A stretch of DNA of 64,000 nucleotides from Ricinus communis. Taxonomy: Eukaryota; Streptophyta; Magnoliopsida; Malpighiales; Euphorbiaceae. The notes under the pieces are model-generated. The model was not told where the DNA came from. It searched no databases and saw only the letters and a list, made by a program, of their open reading frames with translations. The stretch spans positions 13,768,802-13,832,801 of the forward strand of contig NC_063258.1 of assembly GCF_019578655.1 (NCBI RefSeq). The letters run 5' to 3'. The translations under genes were made by a program, and so were the position numbers. Below, piece after piece: positions 22,905 through 34,380 of the stretch. How positions within the stretch are numbered: the stretch's first letter is position 1; the number at the start of each line of letters is the position of its first letter.

Positions 22905-23885
22905 GATACGAAATGATGTGAACCTAACCTATATCAAAGGATTAAACTCGTATGCAAGTTTGATTTTTATTGCCTAAGATCTACCTAAAACTAGATCATT
23001 GGAAACTTTAGACCCTTCAAGTATATTAAACTATCAAAACTAAAGTATTAGAGGTAGAAAACCCCACAATTTAGTATAGATTCTAAATTATAAGTCGGAT
23101 TTGAACGCCATAAATAATGAATCGCTTGATAAGTTCGAATTACCTCTAAATAAGAACTATAAATAGAGTATAAACTTAAAAGAAATATTAATCATCAATC
23201 AATGGACTTGAAAATTCATAATAGGCTTTTATAGCCTTTAGAAAACCCTAATTCTAAGCTATTAAGGAATTATAACTCAAATAGGATAGAGATAAACATC
23301 CTAACTAAAAGAGATAACTAAAAATAAATTTCTAATACTCCTAAAGTACTATATAGTTGCCCATTAGGAGTAAGAATCCCTATTTTCTTTAAGTCATAGG
23401 CATGGGCCATCTTTAGTGGAGCTAATTAGGCCCAAACTCCATTATTTGCTCCTTTATGCTCATTAAGCCCATATGAGATTTATTCAAGCCCAATAAACTG
23501 AATTAGATTAATGAACCTTAAATTTAAATCCAACTCTTCAAGCTTTGATGTGTCCTTAGCCCAAATGTCTTGAATAAGCCCATTAAGAGCTTCTTTGATC
23601 TTCTTAGCCTTGGACCTTATAATTTGGTCTCCATGGATGTGAAGTGGATCTTGAATAGTAGTTGGATTAGAATTCCCAATTTACTTGAATTCTTGATGTC
23701 ATTTAGACTCCTAATATCATTAGGACTCCTTGTTGGAGTAGAACTCCTAGTTAGAGTAGGACTCCTTGTTGAAGTAGGACTCCTTGTCAGAATAGGATTC
23801 TTTCAACTAGTAGGATTTGCATCATTAGGATTCCTTGTTAGAGTAGGATTTCTTGTGCTAGATGGTTCTTATCATTCCCTCTTAT
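22905..23885 (-). repeat. Gypsy LTR (minus strand) with 18-bp minisatellite
   Basis: LTR next to the iMet-type primer site. Related pieces occur at 34521-34690, 35496-35770 and around the Athila-A insertion (50956-51185 plus 61358-61758). The exact outer boundary is unclear. The frame at 23570-23902 is produced by the minisatellite. Confidence 0.6.
23706..23864 (+). repeat. 18-bp minisatellite
   Basis: About eight units of the form GACTCCTTGTTGGAGTAG, starting at 23706, 23724, 23742, 23760, 23778, 23796, then a 15-bp unit, then 23829. A related run lies at 35587-35760. Confidence 0.88.
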
Positions 23886-24460
23886 ATTACGCTTGGATTT
23901 AATGAAAACAACATCATTTCTCCTTAATGTAGATGGATTTGCGTCTCTTCCTGCTTGATCATCAAGCTAAGCTCCAATTCCAATGGTCAAGCTTGTCAAT
24001 TGCATTCCTATGATTCATTATGCCAATCCTTGTGTCATTAGGAGTCTTATGCACAAAGGAACAAGGAATGACGGAGATCTCAATGGTCCTAATCCTGAAT
24101 CAGAATATTTACGCGTGCCTCGATCTTCGGCGTTACCTCTTTCCTTTAAAAGATTCTTTCATGATCATTCAAAGAATGATATCAATACTCAATCAACTAA
24201 TTTTTTTTCTTTGCATTTATACAAGTATTGGATCAGTGTCTATGATTGTCACTTCCACGCGCTTTAGCTCAATACTCCTATTTATGCTCGCCAAATAAAA
24301 CCAAACCATCATACAGGATATAAAATAGAAAGAGAGGAACTAATGAAACGAAGAAATAAGAACATAAGTTTGGGTTTCAGATCCGATAAGGAAAGAAATT
24401 GTAAGTTCTTTATTCTATTCCATGTCTAAGCGTAAGGATCAAATTGAATTATTGAAAATA
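23886..24460 (-). repeat. F1 repeat, minus orientation
   Basis: Reverse-orientation copy of F1 (for example 'gcttgatcatcaagc', 'gcgctttagctcaatact', 'gatccgataaggaaag'). The two overlapping frames at 23983-24298 recur in other F1 copies. Confidence 0.75.
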
Positions 24461-25148
24461 CAATTTTGCCTTTTTAAAATTTCCAATTAACCCCTAAACT
24501 TTTTTTTAGCCTTTCAATTAAGCCCCTAACTATTTAATTTGGACCAAATTAGAATTATTGAAAATACACAATTACATATATACACTTGCTCTTAAATATA
24601 AAATTACCAAAAAGCCCTTGCCGACATATTTATTTATAAAAATACCAAACATACAAATTTTCATTAAAACCCTATAATAATAAAATTATACTTTTAATCC
24701 TCATCCCAAAATAAATTTCCAATTTAGTCCTAATACACAATTAATTTAAGTAATCAATTTTGCTAACTATTTTCCAACTTAAAATTTAATACCACTAGCT
24801 AATTAAAATATCAATTTCCTAAAAAATTCTTTTATAAAAACATCCTTTACAAATTCTTTCATAATTTTCCAAAATATAATTTTATTTATATAAATATGTA
24901 CATTTGGAAAAAATTTAAATAACCAAAATATAATTTATTTCTCAAATAATTTGCTTAATTAATTTCTTAAAGGTCCAACTAATTGGATATAGAAAAATAA
25001 CTCCTTTATTTGTCTAACATTAAAATTTCCATTAAATCATTTCAAATTAAACCAAATAAAAAAATAAAGTAAAATTAATTTAAATAAAAACTCATTTATT
25101 AATTATTATTAATATAATCATTATTAAAAGAAAATTCCAGGTATTACA
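24461..25148 (-). repeat. Chromovirus-type LTR fragment inserted in F1
   Basis: On the minus strand it starts TGTAATACCTGGAATTTT, a typical long-LTR chromovirus start, and runs AT-rich to about 24461, where F1 text stops. No gene. The other end and target duplication are not visible. Confidence 0.6.
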
Positions 25149-27098
25149 CTTTCGCACTATGAAAATCGCATGCAACTGAGTATTTGAGGCTAGTGAGCAT
25201 ATTATTTCATTTTTCTACCTTGCAAAGAATTTAGTTACGGGTTCCTTCAAGAACTTTCCAGACTTATGAAGACCTACAACCTAGACTTATTATTCACGTT
25301 CTTCCTTTCTTTTGTACTCTTTGTCTACCTTTGTGTTTAATTTAATTTAATCTTATCCTTATGCCTAGACATGGAAGAGAATACAAAATTTGCAAATTTC
25401 TTTTCTTATCAAATCAAAAATCCTACCTATGTTTTCATTTGTTCTGTTCTTTTGTTCTTCTGTTTCTAACCTATGTCTTGTATGTTGGTTTGGTTTTATT
25501 TGGCGAGCATAAACAGGAGTGTTGAGTTAAAGCGTGTGAACCCGACAATCATAGGCATTCATCAAATGCTTAGAAAAATACGAAGAAAGAAAATTAGTTG
25601 ATCGAGTATTGATATCATTCTTTGAATGATCATAGATGAATCCTACAGAGAAAAGAGGGATCGATGAGAATCGAGAAATGACCAAATATTAGGGCTTAGC
25701 TTGATGATCAAGTAGGACGAGACATAAACTCTTCTGGGTAAGGGAGAAATCATGTTGTTTTCAATAAATCCAAGCGTAATACAAGCGGGAACTTCAATAT
25801 TTTTATTGTTGGGAAGCATATAATGAAGTAATTTGGGTCAGAGTGTTACTCGGTAGCCCCATGCAAATTTTCTCTTATTTTCATTAAGCTGGCTCATAAA
25901 TTTTAGGATTGTGAGAGTTGTTAACTAGTCAATCCTCTCTAGTTCTTGATTTCAGTTTAGTTTATTCACTTTCTTTATTTATTTAGTCATATTTAGTTTC
26001 TAGTTTTTTCTTCTTATGGAATGAGGGCTTTCACACTTCTAAAACCACACGCAACCAAATATTTGAGGCTAATGAGCGTACTATTGTAGTTTTCTACCTT
26101 GTAGAGAATTAAGTTATGGGTTCTTTCAAGAACTTTAAGAACTTGTGAAGACCTGCACTATGTCCTTACTTTCTATTGTGTTCTTTGTCTACCCTTGTGT
26201 TTAAATCAATTTGATTTAATCCTTATGCTTAGGCATGGAAGAGAATAAAGAACTTGCAATTTCTATCCGTATTGGATTTGAAGTCCTACCTATGTTCTCA
26301 TTTGTTCTTTTCTTTTGTTCGTCTCTTTCTAATCTATGTCTTGTATGATGCTTAAGAAGAGTGTTGAGTTAAAGCGCGTGGAAGCGACAATTATAGGCAC
26401 TGATCCAATGCTTGGAAAAATGCAATGAAATAAAATTAGTTGATCGAGTATTAATATCATTCTTCGAATTATCGCAGAGGATTCTTTTGGAGGAAAGAGG
26501 AACACCGAGAATTGAGGCATGCCCAAATATTCTGATTCAGGATTTGCACCATTGGGATCTCTATCACTCCTTATTCCTCTAGGCATGAGGACTCTTGATG
26601 ACACAAGGATTGGCATAAGGAATCATGGGAACACAATTAACAAGCTTGACCGGTGCCATTAAGATTAGCTTGATGATTAAGCAGGAAGAGCTGTAAATCC
26701 ATGCGCGTAAGGGAGAAATCATGTTGTTTTCAATAAATCTAATCATAACACAAGTGGAAATGTGAGCATTTTGATGTTTGGGATGCATATAATGAAGTGA
26801 TTTGGGTCGTAGTGTTACTTGGTAGCCCGACACGAATTTCCATTATTTTTGTTAAGCTGACTCATAAAATTTGGGACTACGAGAGTTGTTGACCAGACAA
26901 CCTCTCTCTAGTTCTTGATTTGACTTTAGTTTATTCATTTTTCTTTATTTATTTAATTATATTTAGCTTTTAGTTTCTTCTTCTTATGGAATGAGGGGTT
27001 TTACACTATCAAAACCACATGTAACTGAATATTTGATGCTAGTGAGCATATTATTTTAGTTTTCTACCTTGCACAGAATTAAGTTACGGGTTCTTTCA
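25149..27098 (+). repeat. F1 repeat, about two tandem units
   Basis: Equivalent points 'ctttcgcactat'/'ctttcacacttc'/'ttttacactatc' fall at about 25149, 26029 and 26999, giving units of ~880 and ~970 bp in direct tandem. Minus-strand frames at 26329-26833 recur in other F1 copies. It joins gypsy gag directly at 27099. Confidence 0.8.
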
Positions 27099-27700
27099 TG
27101 AGTTTGGAGGAGTACCACAAAGAAATGGAAATGGCTATGATTAAAGCAAATGTGGAGGAGGATAGAGAGGCCACCAAGGAAAGATTCTTGAATGGTCTAA
27201 AAAAGAATATTGTTGATCTTGTGGAGTTGTAACATTATGCAGAGCTTGAGGACATGGTGAATGTGGCCATGAAAATTGAAAGGCAACTCAAGTGAAATGG
27301 TCAAAGTAAGTTTGATTCTAAACTTAATTTGAGTTCTAGTTCTTCTAATTGGAAATTGAATTAGTGTAAAAAGGATGATAAATTTACTAAGCCTAAAGTG
27401 GATGAGAATAAGAATAAAAATGAAATAGGCAATAAAAACAAAGTTAAGAATCAAGGTAATCAATCTAGAAACTTGAAGTGTTTTAAGTGTCTTGGACATG
27501 GTCATTATGCATATGATTGCCCTAATAAGAGGACCATGATTATTAGAGATGGAATTATTGAATCTTAAAGTGAAAATAAAAATGATGATGAGAATGATGA
27601 CATGCCAGCTTTAGAGGATGTTAGTGATATTGAGTATGCTAAAGGGATATATTACACACTTAATTTGTAATACAAACATGAGAACATGGAGAGTAGCGTG
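27099..27700 (+). pseudogene. Gypsy gag C-terminal part with zinc knuckle
   Basis: Capsid C-terminal and nucleocapsid part of a Ty3/gypsy Gag, beginning abruptly after F1. It reads SLEEYHKEMEMAMIKA, RFLNGLKKNIVDLVEL and AELEDMVNVAMKIERQL, then a Lys/Asn-rich linker. An intact CCHC zinc knuckle follows, CFKCLGHGHYAYDC (about 27478-27519), which binds genomic RNA in this family. In-frame stops occur near 27230, 27293 and 27361. The N-terminal Gag and any 5' LTR are absent. Confidence 0.85.
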
Positions 27701-27705
27701 AGAAT

Positions 27706-28182
27706 TTGTTTCATACTCATTATTTAATTTCTAATAAGTTGTGTAACATGATTGTTGATAGCAGAAGTTTTACTAATGTTGCTAGTACTTTGCTTATAGA
27801 GAAATTGAAATTACCAACTACCAAACACCCAAGGCCTTACAAGTTCCAATGGTTGAATGATAGTGGTGTTGTGAAGGTAAATAAGCAAGTGCTAATTTCT
27901 TTTTCCATTGGGAGATATAAGGATGAGGTGCTTTTTTATGCGGTTTACATGTATGCTAGACATGTTTTATTGGGGAGACCTTGGCAATATTATAGGCATG
28001 TGATTTATGATGGATTCAAGGATCGATATTCCTTGACTATTGATGGACAAAAGTCCAATCTTGGACCATTACCTCCCAAGGCCATTTTTGATGATCAAAG
28101 GAGAATTAAACAACAATATAAAGAGCTTGAATCTTCATATGGGGAAAAATTTGGGAGGGAGCAAGAAATAGTGAAAAACTAA
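27706..28182 (+). pseudogene. Gypsy aspartic protease domain, active site altered
   Basis: 158-codon open frame covering the retropepsin-like protease and linker. The family's catalytic triplet D-S/T-G reads D18-S19-R20 (MIVDSRSFTNVAS), so the conserved Gly is Arg and activity is unlikely. Downstream landmarks are HPRPYKFQWLNDSG, a Val/Lys-rich strand and the flap-side HVLLGRPWQY (residues ~88-97), all typical of gypsy protease. It is separated from gag by stops and from RT (28370 onward) by a short interrupted stretch. Confidence 0.82.
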
Positions 28183-28369
28183 AAAGGTGAGGTAAGTGGT
28201 AAAAGTGAGTGTAATGGGAAACACAAGGTGAGAGAAAACTGGATTTGTATGCAAAGCCAAGTGATGTGAGGAAAAGACTAACCTTGAGGTAGCCTTACTT
28301 GTACTCATGTATAAGAATGTTTTCATGATTTCTAATGATCTTAACAAGGACTTGCCTAATGTTGTTCTT

Positions 28370-30840
28370 GAGCATTTGTAGGAATATAAAGACCTCTTTC
28401 CCAAAGATATGCCTAAAGGATTACCACCAATTGAAGGAATTGAACATCAAATTGATTTTATTCTAGGTGCAAGCATATCAAATAGGTCAGTATATAGATG
28501 CAACCCCGAGGAGACAAAAGAAATCCAAAGGCAAGTGAGTGAGCTTATGGATAAAGGGTACATAAGAGAAAGCACGAGTCCATGTGTGGTTCCTGTAATT
28601 TTAGTGCCTAAGAAAGATGGTTCATGGAGGATGTGTGTTGATTGTCGTGTTGTCAATAAAATAACAGTAAAGTACCATCATCCTATACCTAGGCTAGATG
28701 ACATGTTGGATGAATTGCACAGTGCTTGTGTATTTTCTAAAATGGATTTAAAATATGGATATCATCAAATAAGAATGCGTGAGGGTGATGAATGGAAGAT
28801 CACTTTCAAAAAAAAAACATAGATTATATGAGTGGTTAGTCATGATGTTTGGTTTCACTAATGCTCCAAGTACTTTATGCGATTAATGAATCATGTTTTG
28901 CGCGCTTTCATTCGAAAGTTTATAATGGTTTATTTTGATGATATTATTGTGTATAGCAAATCCTTATATGAGCACGTAATACACTTAAAGCTTGTCTTTA
29001 ATGTGTTAAGGCAAGAGACATTATATGCTAATCTTAAGAAACGCACTTTTTGCACTAATGAAATTACTTTTCTTGGATATATTATTAATGATAAGGGAAT
29101 TCATGTTGATCAAGAAAAAGTAAAAGTAATTAGAGAGTGGTCGAAACCTACTAATGTGCATAACATTAGGAGTTTTCATGGTCATGCTAGCTTTTATAAG
29201 AGATTCATTAAGGATTCTCTACAATTGCTGCACCTTTAACTAAGAATGTGGGTTTCAAGTGGGGAAAAGAACAAGATGATGCTTTTAACTTACTGAAAGA
29301 CAAACTTAGTTCAGCACTTTTACTTGCTTTGCCTGACTTTTCTAAAACCTTTGAGGTTGGGTGTTATACAAGTGGAATAGATTGTGGAGTCTTCATACAA
29401 GAAGGAAGACCAATTGCATTCTTTAGTAAGAAGCTAAGTGGAGCAAGTCTAAACTTTCCAACTTATGACAAAGAGTTATATGCTTTTATAAGAGTTTTAG
29501 AGACATGGCAACACTATCTTTGGTATAAGGAATTCATTATACACATTGACCACGAGTCTTCAAAATATCTCAAAGGACAAAAGAAGCTAAGCAATAGGCA
29601 TTGCTAAATGGGTTGAATTTATTGAATCCTTTCCATATATCATCAAGTACAAACAAAGTAAAGAGAATATCGTTGTCGATGTTCTAATTTCTACACTTGA
29701 TGCAAAATTATTGGGTTTTGAGTTCATTAAGGAATTATATAATTCAGACCATGATTTTTCTAATGTATATGGGGCATGTGAGATAGGGAGTTTTGACAAG
29801 TTCTACAGACATGATAGTTTTCTTTTTAAAGAAAACAAGTTATGGTGCCTCAGTCTTTTTGAAGAGAGTTGCTTGTGAGGGAGGCACATGGTGGGGGTTT
29901 GATGGGGCATTTTGGTGTGAGAAAGACTTTAGATATTTTAAGTAGTCATTTCTTTTGTCCATAAATGAAAATAGATGTTGAAAAAATATGTAAGAGATGC
30001 ATCACTTGTAAACAAGCTAAATCTAAAGTGATGCCTCATTGGTTGTATACTCCATTTCCCATACCTAATGAACCTTGGGTAGACATAAAGATTCTATTTT
30101 TATTATTGTTGACAGGGTTAGCAAACTGGCACATTTCATTGCATGTCACAGGACAGATGATGCAACTCATATTGCGGGATTGTTCTTCAAAGAAATTGTG
30201 AGATTGCATGGAGTTGCAAAGGGCAATTGTTAGTGATAGAGATGTCAAGTTCCTCAGCCACTTTTAGAAGACACTTTGGAGGATGTTGGAAACAAAGCTT
30301 CTATCGTCAACAACTTGTCATCCACAAACAGATGGACAAATGGAGGTGGTTAATAGGACTCTCTCACAACTATTGAGGGCAATAATTCAAAGAAGTTTGA
30401 AGAATTAGGAAGAATGTTTGCCACATATTGAGTTTGCATACAATAGGAGTATTCATGCTACAACAAATTGTTCACCTTTTGAGGTTGTATATGGGTTCAA
30501 TCCATTGATAAGGCTAATTTTTAAGGCAATCAAAAAACTGAATTTGTTAAAAGCTTACATGAGAAGGTGCATGCTCAAATAGAGAAAAGAAATTAATAAT
30601 ATGAAAAGCAACATAATAAGGGGAGAAAGAAAGTTTTATTTAAGCCGGGTGACTAGGTTTGGGTGCATTTCAGGAAGGAAAGATTTCCAAGCCAAAGGAA
30701 GTCTAAGTAATGCTAATAGGGGATAGGGCATTCCAAGTCCTTGAAAAAATTAATGACAATGCCTACAAGCTAGATTTGCCAAGTGAGTATGGCAATGTGA
30801 ATGCTTCTCTTAATGTTGTTGATCTTTCTTATTTGATGTA
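28370..30840 (+). pseudogene. Gypsy RT-RNase H-integrase, multiply broken
   Basis: Longest pol in the window. RT N-half (28409-28822) has PPIEGIEHQIDFILGA, VPVILVPKKDGSWRMCVDCR and FSKMDLKYGYHQIRM. An A-run frameshift at about 28810 precedes FGFTNAPST. RT C-half (28877-29239) has FIMVYFDDIIVYS with the YFDD active site. RNase H (29248-29607) has a variant of the DASG motif ([20 protein letters not shown]) and [13 protein letters not shown]. The integrase zinc region has [13 protein letters not shown] (30000). The core has [12 protein letters not shown] (30232) and [12 protein letters not shown] (30330, Glu present), with a deletion across the first Asp segment. The C-terminus has AYKLDLPSEYGNVNAS. 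At least eight stops or frameshifts are seen. Confidence 0.88.
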
Positions 30841-31775
30841 GGTGATGAAGTTGACAATGAGGCTGATTCGAGGATGAATCCTTATGAGGAGAGAGAGAGA
30901 ATTATACAACAAAGACAAGAACTACAAATGATCCTTTAAGCTTTCAATGAGGTCCAATGACAAGATCTAAGTCCAAAAGGATGCAATAAGCTTTGTTGGG
31001 CTTAATTAAAGATATTTGGAGTGTTCAAATACAACAAGGCTTAGCCCAAGGATTAGGATTGCAAAAAGGGACCAAAATCATCAATTTAGTGCATTAAATT
31101 TGGGTTGAACTCAAAAGTCTGTCCAACATAATTCATTTGAAGCCTTTTTATTTTCATTTTTATTAGGTTTTCTTAAGTTAGAGTGTGATTAGTTGTCATT
31201 TGGAGTTACAAAATGGATGCACATGATTAATTATAATTTGGAGTTAGATAATGGATGCACATGATTAGTTGTCATTTGGGAGTTACAAAATGAGTGCCAT
31301 CAATGTAAAAATAACCACTTTTAATGAGTTTTAATAGGGATTAAAGGGAAAAACATGGGACATCCATTTAGGGTTCTTTGTCTTATTTTGGCTATAAATA
31401 TCAAAGCCAAATTCATATGTAAGAAATCAATTAATGAATGATAATCTTTATTTGCTCTTTGTGAGTGTTTCCACTTAAGTTCTTACATGAACCATGAACT
31501 TATCAAACTACTTTTAGTTTGTGGCATTCTCTAAGCAAAATCTTGTGTTTGATTCTTAACTTATCAAATCATAATTGGTTTATGGCGTTTGGAGTTGAAC
31601 TCAAGTGCTAGTTTCATTGTTGGAACTAGTTTTCTCTAACTTCACTTAAGGAGATCCTTGGGTTTTGGAATTATCATGATTAGAGGGTGTTTTCTTGCAT
31701 TCCCTGTGTATCATAACTCATTAGTTATTGCGGTGTATGGTTGCTAAGATGATGATTTCCTATTAGCACTAGTGA
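30841..31775 (+). repeat. Gypsy 3' region and LTR
   Basis: After the integrase end the text has MTRSKSKRMQ-like coding (30958-30990) and then LTR sequence matching the reversed copy at 46448-47070. A TATAAATA box is at 31393-31400, with 'aatgaatgataatc' ~40 bases after it. The exact LTR start and end could not be fixed. The match to the 46448 copy extends into ~25 bases that there belong to a gag start. Confidence 0.7.
31187..31300 (+). repeat. 38-bp tandem repeat, three units
   Basis: Units start GATTAGTTGTCATTTG (31187), GATTAATTATAATTTG (31225) and GATTAGTTGTCATTTG (31263). They lie upstream of the LTR TATA box. The copy at 46900-46985 has fewer units. Confidence 0.88.
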
Positions 31776-32625
31776 ACATAAACTTATTGCTCACGTCCTT
31801 CCTTTCTTTTATGTTCTTTGCCCACCCTTGTATTTAAATCAATTTGATTTGATCCTTACGCTTAGCTGTGGAAGAGAATAAAGAACTTACAATTTCTTTC
31901 CTTATCAGATATGAAATCCTACCTATGTTCTCATTTGTTCTTTTCTTTAGTTCCTGTCTTTCTAATCTATATTTTGTATGATGGTTTAGTTTTATTTGGA
32001 AAGCATAAACAACAGTGTTGAGTTAAAGCATGTGGAAGCGACAATCTCGGGACCAATCCAATGCTTGAAAAGAAATGCGAAGAAAGAAAATTAGTTGATT
32101 GAGTATTGATATCATTCTTCGAATGATCGCGGATAAATCTTTTGCAGGAAAGAGGAATACCAAGAATTGAGACACGCATAAATATTTCGATTTATGATTT
32201 GCACCATTAGAATCTCCATCATTTCTTGTTCCTCTAGGCACGAGGACTTCTGATGACACAAGGATTGGCATAAGGAATTATGGGAATGCAATTGAAAAGC
32301 TTGACTGGTGGCATTAGGGATTAGCTTGATTATCAAACATGATGAGACATAAATCCACTATTGTAAACGAGAAATCATGATGTTTTCAATAAATCCAAGA
32401 ATAATAGAAGTGGGAATGCGAGTCTTTTGATGTTTGCGAGGCTTATAATGAGGTAGTTTAGGTCAGAGTGTTATTAGGTAGGTCCATGCAAATTCTCCCT
32501 TATTTTGTTAAGCTGGTCCTTGATATAATTTTAGTATATTCATCTTTCCTTATTTATTTTTTTCATATTTAGCTTTTAGTTTCTTCTTCTTATGGAATGA
32601 GGGCTTTTACAAGCTTGATTGGAGG
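31776..32625 (+). repeat. F1 repeat
   Basis: One nearly full F1 unit from 'gtgaacataaacttattgctc' onward (minus-strand frames 31967-32336 are the recurring ones). It is followed by an oppositely oriented piece. Confidence 0.75.
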
Positions 32626-33475
32626 CATTGGGGTGTCTCGTGCTGCTTGATCATCAACTCACGTCCCAATGCCACCGCCCGTCACTGTCAATTGCTTTCC
32701 TATGATTCCTTAATAAAAATAAGGAGAAATTCATGTGGGCGTACCTAATAATACTTTGGCTCAATATATTTCATTATATGCCTCGCAAACATCAAATTCA
32801 TGATTGGATTAATCGAAAGCAACATACTTTCTCCCTTACAGGCATGGATTCCATGCAAACTCTTGATGATAATCATCAGTCCTTTGTCCCCACCATGTAT
32901 CATAAGATTGCTAACGAAGATCTTGATGTTGTCTTATAAACTTCTCTTGATAAAACATCTCTTAACACAGAACTCACATGTTTAACACTCAAAAAAATCA
33001 GAATTAAAATGACACGAAAAGAAGAAGACAAAACTAGACTTAATGAACAAGATTAAGCCAAAACACAATTAAAAAAATGTAAGAACAAGATGTAATACAA
33101 CTGAACTTAATGAACGAACAAAAAAAGGGACAGAATTGATATACCAAAACGATTTTTTAAAATTTTAGAGCTCTAACAATTGACTTAAATAAAGAACTAA
33201 CAACAAGCTTGAGAACACCTTTTGAATTGCGGAACCGCAACATATTAATATGAAAACCGTAAGGACCAATTCGGTTCAACCCCTAAGAAAGGTTAGAAAA
33301 CATATTACTTAGAAAGATGATCAAGAATTAGAACCTAAGGAAAACTAAGTCCCTTAAATCCCAATTCCAAGTACACTACAAGGATAGATCAACACCTTGA
33401 TAAGTAACATTTGCATTCGAACAAGAACACAAAGACAAAGCAAACATCTTGGAGATTTGTATCATATCTTCTGCA
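32626..33475 (-). repeat. F1 fragment (minus) and gypsy internal remnant
   Basis: 32626-32870 is F1 reversed ('gcttgatcatcaactc', 'cctaataatacttt'). 32870-33475 resembles 22290-22620 in the same orientation ('gacaaaacatctc'-like, 'aacaagattaagcc'). No gene is supported; the frames at 32733-32985 are F1. Confidence 0.55.
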
Positions 33476-34258
33476 TTGTTCCTCTAGGCAGGAGGATTCC
33501 TGATGATGCAAGGTTTTATGTAAAGAATCATGGGAACGTAATTGACAAGCTTAACCAATGATATTGTGCCTTAGCTTGATGATAAAGCAGAATCAAGCGT
33601 AAATCCATGCGCATAAAGGAGAAATCATATTGTTTTTTATTAATCCAAGCATAAACTTGCTGCTAATGAGCATATTACTTTAGTTTTCTACTATGTAGAA
33701 AATCAAGTTATGAGTTCTTTCAAGAAATTTGTGGACTTATAAACACTCGCGCTAGCGAACATAGACTTATTCCTCACGTCATTCCTTTCTCTTGTGTTCT
33801 TTATCTACGCTTTTGTTTAAATCAATTTGATTTGATCCTTACGCCTAGCCATATGGAAGAGAACAAAGAACATGTCATTTCTTTCCTTATCAGAGAAAAA
33901 ATCCTACCTATATTGTCATTTTTTTGTTTCTTTTGTGTCTCTCTTTCTAATCTCTATCTAGTATGTTGGTTTGGTTTTATATGGGGATCATAAACACAAG
34001 TGTTGAATGAAAGCATGTGAAAGCGGCAATCATAGGCACTGATCTAATGCTTAGAGGAATGCGAAGAAAGAAAATTAGTTGATCATGTACTGATATTATT
34101 CTCTAAATGATCGCGGAGTGTACTGATATCATTCTCTAAATGATCATAGAGGAATCTTTTAGAGGAACACCAAGAATCAAGTCATGCCCAAATATTTTGA
34201 CTCAGGATTTGCACCATTAGGATCTCCATCCTTCCTTCTTCTTCTAGGCATGAGGACT
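33476..34258 (+). repeat. F1 repeat, rearranged
   Basis: F1 text with a deletion near 33655 and a short duplicated piece at 34087-34143 ('ctgatatcattctctaaatgatc' motif occurs twice, about 50 bp apart). Confidence 0.7.
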
Positions 34259-34261
34259 TAC

Positions 34262-34380
34262 GTAAAGAGAGTTGTTGAATATTGATTATTTTGGAGTTAA
34301 TTCTCTTCTTTTATTTTTTATGAACTTGGTGAATTTATCAAGTGAAGGCTTGGTATTTTACAAATTTAGTTTAATCTAAG
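34262..34380 (+). repeat. Unoccupied relative of the Athila-A target site
   Basis: Reverse complement of the flanks of the 51186-61352 element joined without it. 34271-34304 matches the reverse of 61353-61386. 34304-34380 matches the reverse of ~51110-51185. One copy of ATTCT (34300-34304) stands where the element has AGAAT on both sides. Confidence 0.88.

Noticed and set aside
25710..25730. GCTTGATGATCAAG palindrome as a protein-binding site
   Set aside because: It is simply part of F1 and appears in every copy. Nothing else points to binding.
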